Below are positions 1 to 6,299 of a stretch of 64,000 nt of DNA, piece after piece (the stretch's first letter is position 1; each line of letters starts with the position of its first letter). Origin of the DNA: G963704535 sp963704535 (GTDB lineage Bacteria > Chloroflexota > Chloroflexia > Chloroflexales > Roseiflexaceae); contig OY969916.1 of the NCBI GenBank assembly GCA_963704535.1, positions 9,176,001 through 9,240,000 on the forward strand. The letters run 5' to 3'. The position numbers were made by a program, and so were the translations under genes. A model generated the notes under the pieces. It was given only the letters and a program-made list of their open reading frames with translations, did not search any database and had not been told where the DNA came from.

Positions 1-559
1 CCTGGCCGAGCTGAAAGATCGCCTCGTCGCGCAGTTGGAGACTCAGCCCGTCGAAGTCGCGGGCGAACGGCAAGTAGCAGCGGATGAGCAGTTCGCGCCG
101 GCCGTCGTGGGCCGCTGGTGGCAGCAGCACGCTGCGGTGCGCCCAATCCACACCGGTCAGCGCCTGGCCGTCCAGGTAGATGATACCCTCGATCTCGAAC
201 TGCTCGCCCGGCCCGCCGGCTAGCGTCAGCAGCACCGGCTGCCCGCGCCAGGCTTCGGGCACACGCAGGACCGCGTGGAGCCAGTGGTTGCTGCCATTGT
301 CGGCCGGGTGGCCCCACCAGCCGACCGTCCGACGCGGCGCGTGGGGGTCGGCGCCGGGCCGGAAGCCCCAGCGCTCGCCAGGGCGCAGCGGCCGCCATTC
401 CGGCGCGTCGGCGGGCGGGGGCGGCGCCATGGCGTTATCGTCGGCGGAGCCGGGCGCGGCGCACGTTCGCAGTTCCTCGATCGGCCGGGTGGCCCGGATC
501 GCCGCGGCGGCAATTTCGGGCACGCGGCGCTGGAGCTTATCGAGAGTCAGCACGGTCAT
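1..559 (-). CDS. alpha-mannosidase, GH38 family (N-terminal part, runs off the left edge)
   Basis: The reading frame starts at the ATG at 559 and stays open to base 1, giving about 186 residues of the N-terminal beta-sandwich region of a GH38 alpha-mannosidase. Visible landmarks are the opening LDKLQRRVPEI, the segment EWRPLRPGERWGF, then a jelly-roll stretch with VLLTLAGGPGEQFEIEG, IYLDGQALTGVDWAHRSVLL and a later LLIRCYLPF. The catalytic domain lies outside the window. It is the fourth gene of a minus-strand sugar ABC transporter operon, so trimming of imported mannose-containing oligosaccharides is a reasonable role. No strong Shine-Dalgarno sequence is visible. The assignment rests on overall resemblance to the family N-terminus; the substrate is inferred. 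Confidence 0.75.
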   Translation of the reverse strand, partial: MTVLTLDKLQRRVPEIAAAAIRATRPIEELRTCAAPGSADDNAMAPPPPADAPEWRPLRPGERWGFRPGADPHAPRRTVGWWGHPADNGSNHWLHAVLRVPEAWRGQPVLLTLAGGPGEQFEIEGIIYLDGQALTGVDWAHRSVLLPPAAHDGRRELLIRCYLPFARDFDGLSLQLRDEAIFQLGQ

Positions 560-577
560 GAGTATGCTCCGTTGACA

Positions 578-990
578 GGGTGACAAGATGACAAGATGAC
601 AAGATGACAAGGTGACAAGATGAGGGGGTGAAAGGCCAAGCACCTGTAGGGCAGGCCCTCCGTGGCCGCCCGGCCCCGTGGCGCGCCGATCGAACATCGG
701 GACACATCGAACCCGTTGCATATCCGCCTCGGTGGCGCGCCGATTGAACGCCGGGACACAGCGAACCAGGGGCGTAGCAGTTGCACCAATAGATCAGGAC
801 CACATCGATCTACAACGAGCGTGCCAGAACATGCTCTGCGCTCTCCATGGGCAACTGCTACGCCCTACAGCGTCGTTGCCGGCATGGCATTACCATTGCT
901 CCATCGACCCCGCGCACCGTCGTCACCGGCACAACATCGCCATCGTCCCGCGACGCATCACGCGTCACGCAACACGCAATCGTAAATCCG
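578..990. repeat. repeat-filled gap between mannosidase and permease genes
   Basis: No gene is visible here. From 578 to 628 there is a tandem octamer (TGACAAGA and variants). A GGCCCTCCGTGGCC word follows near 655. Two direct copies of a segment beginning GTGGCGCGCCGAT lie about 53 bp apart (from about 678 and 731). A perfect 15-bp inverted repeat, GGGCGTAGCAGTTGC at 770-784 and its complement at 851-865, brackets 66 bp. CACGCAACACGCAA octamers end the gap. Confidence 0.7.
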
Positions 991-992
991 CT

Positions 993-1865
993 CTAGCCTT
1001 TAATCCCGGTCAACGTCACGCCCTGCACAAAGGTGCGCTGGGTGAAGAAGAAGATCATGATCGGCGGCAGCGAGATCAAGACCGCTGCGGCCATCAGCAG
1101 CCCCCACTCGCGCCCGTACTGGCTGCTGTACTGCTGCAAGCCGAGCTGCAACGTATAGAGCTTCTGGTCGTTGAGGTAGATCAGCGGGCCGAGGTAGTCA
1201 GTCCAGGAGCGGATGAACTGGAACACGGCGACGGTCGCCAGCGCCGGCTTGGCCAGCGGCATGACGATCGACCAGTAGATCCGAAATTCGCCGGCGCCGT
1301 CGATCCGTGCGGCCTCCGACAGCTCCTGCGGGATACTGGCGAAGAACTGGCGTAGCAGAAAGATGTAGTAGGCGACGCCGAAGAACTGCGGCAGGATCAG
1401 CGGCCGGAAGTCGCCGACCCAGCCCAGGTTTTTGAACACCAGGAAGACCGGGATCAATGTGACCTGGAACGGCAGCATCAACGTGGCGATCGTCAGGATC
1501 AGCAGGATCTGGCGCCCCGGCCAGCGGATGCGGGCCAGGCTGTAGGCCACCAGCGAGCTGGAGAGCGTGGCGCCGATCATGCTGCTGACGGCGATGATCA
1601 GCGTATTGGCCAGGTAGGTGAAGAACGGAATATAGGTAACTGTCCTGGGATAGTTCTCCCATTTCAGCGGGTTGGGGATCCAGATCGGCGGGTAGGTGAA
1701 GAGTTGGTCGTCGGGCTTCAGCGAGGTCGAGAGCATCCACAGAAACGGGACCAGAAAGACCATCCCCGCCAGTACCAGCACAATATGGGTCAGCGTGCTG
1801 CGGCCCCAGCCGACGACCTGGTGGAGCGGGCGGCGCGGGCGGCTGCGCGGTACGTCGATTGCCAT
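993..1865 (-). CDS. carbohydrate ABC transporter permease (MalG-like)
   Basis: Inner-membrane subunit of a CUT1-type sugar importer. The 290 residues contain an N-terminal membrane segment (HIVLVLAGMVFLVPFLWML), further hydrophobic spans and the permease loop EAARIDGAGEFRIYWSIVMPLAKPALATV, which docks on the ATPase (consensus EAAxxDGA). The C-terminus FTQRTFVQGVTLTGIKG is typical of MalG relatives. It follows the MalF-like permease in the same direction after about 120 bp, most of which is a hairpin repeat. No ATPase gene is visible in the operon, so a shared MsmK-like ATPase is probably encoded elsewhere, as is common for CUT1 systems. Substrate unknown; the linked mannosidase suggests a mannoside or other oligosaccharide. 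Confidence 0.93.
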   Translation of the reverse strand: MAIDVPRSRPRRPLHQVVGWGRSTLTHIVLVLAGMVFLVPFLWMLSTSLKPDDQLFTYPPIWIPNPLKWENYPRTVTYIPFFTYLANTLIIAVSSMIGATLSSSLVAYSLARIRWPGRQILLILTIATLMLPFQVTLIPVFLVFKNLGWVGDFRPLILPQFFGVAYYIFLLRQFFASIPQELSEAARIDGAGEFRIYWSIVMPLAKPALATVAVFQFIRSWTDYLGPLIYLNDQKLYTLQLGLQQYSSQYGREWGLLMAAAVLISLPPIMIFFFTQRTFVQGVTLTGIKG

Positions 1866-1882
1866 AGCAGCAGTGCTCCTTT

Positions 1883-1982
1883 CAGAAACTGTTTGAAGAG
1901 GGTGTTGTCTCGCCCGCGATCCTTGGTGGAAAGAGGATTTTTGAGGGGCCGCCCCTCAAACTCCCCCTTTTCAAACAGTCTC
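1883..1982. repeat. 100-bp MITE-like hairpin element, copy 1
   Basis: The element has terminal inverted repeats AGAAACTGTTTGAA (left) and TTCAAACAGTCTCT (right) and a central hairpin TTGAGGGGC-CGCCCCTCAA. A closely matching copy lies at 30458-30562. Both abut the stop codon of a minus-strand gene. The same core hairpin, with different ends, occurs at about ten other intergenic sites. Confidence 0.75.
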
Positions 1983-2933
1983 TCAGTTGATCTCGACGCC
2001 GCCGTAGTAGACCCAGTAGCGCGCGCTGCGAAAGATCGCCAGCGTGATCAGCAAGATCGCCAGAAACATGATCCAGGCCATAGCCGAGGCGTAGCCCATC
2101 TTGAAGTACGCGAAGGCATTCTTGTAGAGATAGATCGAATAAAACAGCAGGCTATTCGAGGGCGCGCCGGTGCCGCCGGTCATAATAAACGGGATCTCGA
2201 AGAACTGGAACGCGCCGATCACCGATGTTACCAGGTGGAAAAAGATCACCGGCGTCATCATCGGCAGCGTGACGGCGCGGAACTTCTGGAGCGGGTTGGC
2301 GCCGTCGACGGCGGCCGCGTCGTACAGCTCCTGCGGGACATCCTGCAAGCCGGCTAGGTACAGCACTACCTGCCCGCCAATGATCCACAGCGCCGCCAGC
2401 ACCATCGTTGGGCGCGACCATGCCTCGCAGGCGTTCCAGCACGGCCCGCGCACGCCGATCCAGTCGAACGGCACATTGACTAGGCCGGTGGCCGGGTTGA
2501 ATAGATAGATCCAAACCAACGCCAGCGCTACGCTGGGCACCAACGTGGGCAAAAAGTAGATCGTGCGGTAGATCAGCCGGCCGCGAACATTCAGATTCAG
2601 CACCAGGGCCAGCCCGAAGGCGAAGATGATCGCCAGCGGAATCGAGACGATCGCGAAGTACAGGGTGTTGTAGGACGCGATCCAGAACTGGCTATCTTTG
2701 AAGAGATCGGTGTAGTTTTGCAAGCCGACCCAGCGCGAGTCCTGGACGGCGTTAAACTCGGTGAAGCTATAGTAGAACGACGCGAGAATTGGGTAGATCC
2801 AGAAGACGGCCAGGCCGATGATCCACGGCAGGGCGAAGAGCAGCCCGTTGATCGTATTGCGGCGGCGCTCCCGGGACCATCTGCGGCGGGCGGTGTGCCC
2901 CGCTCGCGTCTGCGTCTGCGTACGCTCGGCCAT
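1983..2933 (-). CDS. sugar ABC transporter permease (MalF-like)
   Basis: First membrane subunit of the CUT1 importer, about 316 residues. I chose the ATG at 2933 (MAERTQTQTRAG) because a GGGAGGAGCAGGAG stretch lies just upstream; the longer frame beginning at 3026 would start in repeat sequence. Six hydrophobic segments are visible, beginning GLLFALPWIIGLAVFWIYPI. The permease loop ELYDAAAVDGANPLQKFRAVTLPMM carries the EAAxxDGA-type motif. It lies downstream of the binding-protein gene, separated by a 94-bp near-perfect palindrome that could lower permease expression relative to the binding protein. Confidence 0.93.
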   Translation of the reverse strand: MAERTQTQTRAGHTARRRWSRERRRNTINGLLFALPWIIGLAVFWIYPILASFYYSFTEFNAVQDSRWVGLQNYTDLFKDSQFWIASYNTLYFAIVSIPLAIIFAFGLALVLNLNVRGRLIYRTIYFLPTLVPSVALALVWIYLFNPATGLVNVPFDWIGVRGPCWNACEAWSRPTMVLAALWIIGGQVVLYLAGLQDVPQELYDAAAVDGANPLQKFRAVTLPMMTPVIFFHLVTSVIGAFQFFEIPFIMTGGTGAPSNSLLFYSIYLYKNAFAYFKMGYASAMAWIMFLAILLITLAIFRSARYWVYYGGVEIN

Positions 2934-3118
2934 GGCGCTCCTGCTCCTCCCGATCAACACTGCGTTCGCTTGATGCGTGGCGTGTGTTACGTGTTGCGTG
3001 TTGCGTGATCCATCCCCCCGCATCACGCTTTACGTATGGCTGCCGCGCATTATAGCACGGGCGCTTCCGCTACTTGACACGGGTTATGCGGTCATCTACC
3101 AAGCCTGGTTTCAGCCTT

Positions 3119-3212
3119 CGGCAGAGTGGTACTTCACCTCTTTTTTATCGTGGATTTTCGCCCGGTCGGGCGAAAATCCACGATAAAAAAGAGGCGAAGT
3201 ACCACTCTGCCG
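3119..3212. repeat. 94-bp near-perfect palindrome between binding-protein and permease genes (family P, copy 1)
   Basis: Arms of 46 bp (3119-3164 and 3167-3212) pair with one mismatch around a 2-bp centre. The core is ATTTTCGCCCG-GT-CGGGCGAAAAT. Related palindromes with compensating changes in both arms lie at 19533-19582 and 23614-23662. All three are flanked by a GCCGCAGGCAA word. In the operon transcript it would form a very stable stem 3' of the binding-protein gene. Confidence 0.85.
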
Positions 3213-3252
3213 CAGGCAAGAGAGCGTCGCGGGCGCCACCGCGCAACTCGTG

Positions 3253-4659
3253 CTACTTGAAGAACCCCAGCTTCTCCAATTCGGCGTTGACTTTGTCGTC
3301 GACTTGCGTCAGCCGCTCGGCCGGCGCCGAGCCGTGCAGGATGTCGGAGCGGGCCTTGTACAGCTCATCCCACAGCAGGCTGCCGGCCGGGATCGGCGGC
3401 CGGGTGTGGGAGACCGGCAGCAGATCCATGAACACCTTGTGCAGCGGGTCCTCGCTGTAGAAGGGGTCGGCGGCGGTCTTCTTATTGGTCGGGATGTGGT
3501 AGGTCGCCTTGTTGAACATATCCTGGCCCTCCGGCCCGCAGACCCAACTGATGACCTTCCAGGCCGCCTCGGGGTTCTTGGCGCCCTTGGGCACCACCCA
3601 GCTCCAGCCGCCGGCCCAGCTCGCGTCGGGCGCCGGGCCGTCCGGGCCGGGGAAGGGCACCACGCCGAAGCTGCCGTTGGGCTTGAACCTCTTCGCCTGG
3701 CTGACCTTCCAGTCGCCGCTACAGACCATCGCGGCCTGGCCGGTCCAGAAGTAGTCGTTCTGGTTATCGCACTGGGTGCCGGTGCAGGCAGCCGTGAACG
3801 CATCGAGGTTATCGACGCCCAGCTTGCCGGCGTAGGTTTGCAGCCACTGCATCGCCTCGACGACCTTGGGATTGGCGGTCGTGATCTTGCCGCTGGCCTT
3901 GTCCTGGAACTCGCCCTTCCACGCGAAGCCGTAGGTGTAGATCCAGGCCTGGTCGGCGTGCGGGACGTAGCCCCAGCGGGTGACGCGGCCGTTGGCGTCC
4001 TTGGTGGTCAGCTTCTCGGCCAGTTCCTCAAGCTCCGCGATGTTCTGCGGCGGTTTCTCCGGGTCGAGCCCGGCCTCCTTGAAGATGTCCTTGTTGTACC
4101 ACAGCGCGCGCGTGTCCGTATCATACGGTAGGGCGTACAGCTTGTCCTTGTAGACCGCTTCCTCCCACGCGAACGGGAAGTAGTCCTCGGCCTTGATGCC
4201 GGCGGCATTGGCGAGATCGGTCAGGTCGGTCAGGAAGCCCTGCGCGGCGAACTGCGCGACGATGAAGCGGTCGAACTTGTACACATCCGGCGGCGCCCCG
4301 CCGGCGATCGAGGTCAGCAGCTTCTCGTCGGCCTGGGTGCCCTCGGTACGGGCGATGTAGGTGCGGTTGATCTTGATGTCGGGGTTCTTGGCCTCGAACG
4401 TCTCGATCATCTTCTTGGTGACCTCTTCGTCCACCCCGGTCTGCTGGTCCCACCAATCGATCGTCACCTGGGCGGTGCCGCCCTGGGCCGGTGCCGCCGT
4501 GGCGCCGCCGGCCGCCGGGGCCGGGCTCCCCGTCCCACCCGTCGGCGCCGCCGTGCCGCCACAGGCCGCCAGCAGCGATGCGCCGGTCATCCCGGCCACG
4601 CCGCGTAGGAATTTGCGCCGGCTCACAACCGGCCCGTCCGCGTGCTTCTCGGTACCCAT
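3253..4659 (-). CDS. extracellular sugar-binding lipoprotein of ABC transporter
   Basis: Solute-binding protein (family 1) that captures the sugar outside the membrane. I chose the ATG at 4659 (MGTEKHADG) because AAAGGAGG lies 7 bases upstream; the frame opens further upstream without a ribosome site. The N-terminus carries a twin-arginine-like SRRKFLRG followed by a lipobox, ASLLAACGG, so export by Tat and lipid anchoring at the Cys are likely. The mature part has the usual family features: WWDQQTGVDEEVTKKM near the start, KFDRFIVAQFAAQGFLTDLT, and YALPYDTDTRALWYNKDIF. It is the first gene of the minus-strand operon and is transcribed from the promoter at about 4990. About 468 residues, a normal length. 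Confidence 0.93.
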   Translation of the reverse strand: MGTEKHADGPVVSRRKFLRGVAGMTGASLLAACGGTAAPTGGTGSPAPAAGGATAAPAQGGTAQVTIDWWDQQTGVDEEVTKKMIETFEAKNPDIKINRTYIARTEGTQADEKLLTSIAGGAPPDVYKFDRFIVAQFAAQGFLTDLTDLANAAGIKAEDYFPFAWEEAVYKDKLYALPYDTDTRALWYNKDIFKEAGLDPEKPPQNIAELEELAEKLTTKDANGRVTRWGYVPHADQAWIYTYGFAWKGEFQDKASGKITTANPKVVEAMQWLQTYAGKLGVDNLDAFTAACTGTQCDNQNDYFWTGQAAMVCSGDWKVSQAKRFKPNGSFGVVPFPGPDGPAPDASWAGGWSWVVPKGAKNPEAAWKVISWVCGPEGQDMFNKATYHIPTNKKTAADPFYSEDPLHKVFMDLLPVSHTRPPIPAGSLLWDELYKARSDILHGSAPAERLTQVDDKVNAELEKLGFFK

Positions 4660-4962
4660 GTGCTGTCCTCCTTTGGATACACAAATCCCGCGAGCAATCT
4701 GGCAGAAATGTTCCAACAGATGATCGTCTGCGGCCGACGGCGCGCTTGGTGCCCCTGCGGGGCGCACGCCTCGCCAACCGATCGAGACCGAGGTTATGTG
4801 CGAGAGTACTGGTGCAGCGTGGTGGAGCCAAATAGTTGTCGGTGGGCCTTGGAAACCCTTTCGTGGGCAAGACGATCCGGCTGCGGGACCACAGCGCATC
4901 GCTTGCGGGTGCCACAGACTCGGGTGGTAGTCACCTAGATTGTGTTTCAGTCGCGTGAGCAG

Positions 4963-4992
4963 AGCATATCATAGACAATACAAAATTGTCAA
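4963..4992 (-). promoter_or_regulatory. sigma-70 promoter of the sugar ABC operon
   Basis: On the minus strand TTGACA (plus positions 4987-4992) and TATGCT (4963-4968) are separated by 18 bp. The -35 box touches the palindrome CAAGATCTTG at 4990-4999. Transcription would begin near 4956, leaving a leader of about 300 bases before the binding-protein gene. Confidence 0.65.
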
Positions 4993-5029
4993 GATCTTGT
5001 TTAGATGTAAGCAGCGATTTGTCTAGACA
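4990..5029. promoter_or_regulatory. putative operator region between ABC operon and gntR-type gene
   Basis: Two related sites, TGTTTAGATG at 4998-5007 and the perfect palindrome TGTCTAGACA at 5020-5029, begin exactly 22 bp apart, about two helical turns. A second palindrome, CAAGATCTTG, lies at 4990-4999 next to the operon -35 box. This arrangement fits binding of a dimeric GntR-type repressor to control both divergent promoters. The link to the adjacent regulator is inferred. Confidence 0.5.
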
Positions 5030-5059
5030 TTTCGGTCCAGTCCATGCTGTGATCCATCC

Positions 5060-5088
5060 TTGACAGTGCCCCAGCCCGATGGTAATAT
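5060..5088 (+). promoter_or_regulatory. promoter of the GntR/LacI-type regulator gene
   Basis: TTGACA at 5060-5065 and TAATAT at 5083-5088 with a 17-bp spacer form a near-consensus sigma-70 promoter. Transcription from about 5095 rules out an ATG start at or before 5060 and supports the GTG at 5147. Confidence 0.75.
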
Positions 5089-5146
5089 CGTCGTGCAGAT
5101 GTTTACACATTTGTTCCCCTATGTACGACGTCAGGAGAATCGTTCC

Positions 5147-6295
5147 GTGCGCACGCTGGATAAAAAGGCGGATGCGAAGGCGCTGTACGTCCAGATCTTC
5201 GCCCACTTCCGCGAGCGCATCCTCGACGGCAGCCTGCCGCCAGGGGCGCGCCTGCCCACCGAGCTTGAGCTTGCGAAACAGTATGCGATCAGCCGCGGCA
5301 CCGTGCGGCAGGCGATGGGCGCGCTGGTCAGCGAGGGGCTGCTCGATCGGGTGCAGGGGCGCGGCACGTTTGTCCGCCAGACGCCGCCGGGCCGGGTCGC
5401 AGTGGCCCAGGTCGCCGAGAAGCGCATCGGCGTGCTGCTGCACCACATGGGCGATCCGCTCGACTTGGACATCCTGATCGGCGTCGAGCACGCCGCCAAG
5501 TCGCGTGGCTACCAAGTCAGCTTCGCCTACGCCGAGGAGAGCCTGGAGCAGCAGGACCGCGATATCGACCGGCTGCGGGCCGACCGCGCCGCCGGGATGA
5601 TCATCTTCCCCGTCAGCGATGTCACCTACGACGAGTCGGTCTGGCGGCTGCGGGCCGATGGCGTGCCGTTCGTGCTGGTCGACCGCTATTTCCCCGACCT
5701 GGATACCGACTATGTGGTGGCCGACAACCTGGGCGGCGGCTACCGGGCCACCGAGCACCTGCTCATCCTGGGGCACCGGCGCATCGGCTTCCTCTACTCC
5801 GACAAGGCCAGCCTGCTCACTACCTCGGTGCGCGACCGCTGGGAGGGCTACCGCCGGGCGCTCCAGGAGTACGGCTGCGCCTATGACGAGGCGCTGGTCT
5901 GCCGGCAGCCGCCCGCGTCACCACCTGGAGCCCATAGCTACAGCGACCTGTTCTCCCAGGCCGCCGGGCCGACCGCGATCTTTGCGGTGAACGATAACGT
6001 GGCGCTCGATGTGCTGCGGTCGACGCAGCGCCGCGGACTGCGCGTGCCCGAGGACCTGGCACTGGTGGGGTTCGACGACCTGAACTACGCCGCGCACCTC
6101 AGCCCGCCGCTCACCACTGTGGCCCAGCCGCGCATGGACTTGGGGCTGCGCGCCGGCAACCTGCTGATCAACCGCATCGAAGGCCAAGGCGGGCCGCCCA
6201 GGCACATCGAACTGCCCACCAGCCTGGTCGTCCGCGAGTCGTGCGGGGCGCGTCTGCATGTGCGGCGCTCGGCGGGTGACAAGATGACAAGGTGA
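5147..6295 (+). CDS. GntR-family regulator with LacI-type ligand domain (AraR-like)
   Basis: Transcription factor of about 382 residues. Residues about 10-75 form a GntR winged helix: ALYVQIFAHFRERILDGSLPPGARLPTE, then SRGTVRQAMGALVSEGLL and the wing GRGTFV. From about residue 90 (IGVLLHHMGDPLDLDI) a periplasmic-binding-protein fold follows, including PFVLVDRYFPDLDTDYV, GHRRIGFLYSD, AIFAVNDNVALDVL and LALVGFDDLNYA, which are LacI/GalR hallmarks. I chose the GTG at 5147 because AGGAGA lies 8 bases upstream and the promoter lies at 5060-5088. It diverges from the sugar ABC operon and probably represses it until a sugar effector binds; this is inferred from position and from the palindromes between them. 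Confidence 0.9.
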   Translation: MRTLDKKADAKALYVQIFAHFRERILDGSLPPGARLPTELELAKQYAISRGTVRQAMGALVSEGLLDRVQGRGTFVRQTPPGRVAVAQVAEKRIGVLLHHMGDPLDLDILIGVEHAAKSRGYQVSFAYAEESLEQQDRDIDRLRADRAAGMIIFPVSDVTYDESVWRLRADGVPFVLVDRYFPDLDTDYVVADNLGGGYRATEHLLILGHRRIGFLYSDKASLLTTSVRDRWEGYRRALQEYGCAYDEALVCRQPPASPPGAHSYSDLFSQAAGPTAIFAVNDNVALDVLRSTQRRGLRVPEDLALVGFDDLNYAAHLSPPLTTVAQPRMDLGLRAGNLLINRIEGQGGPPRHIELPTSLVVRESCGARLHVRRSAGDKMTR

Positions 6296-6299
6296 CGTT

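Noticed and set aside
578..628. Possible CRISPR or iteron origin in the TGACAAGA tract
   Set aside because: Octamers are contiguous, occur at many unrelated sites, and no replication initiator or AT-rich origin box is nearby.
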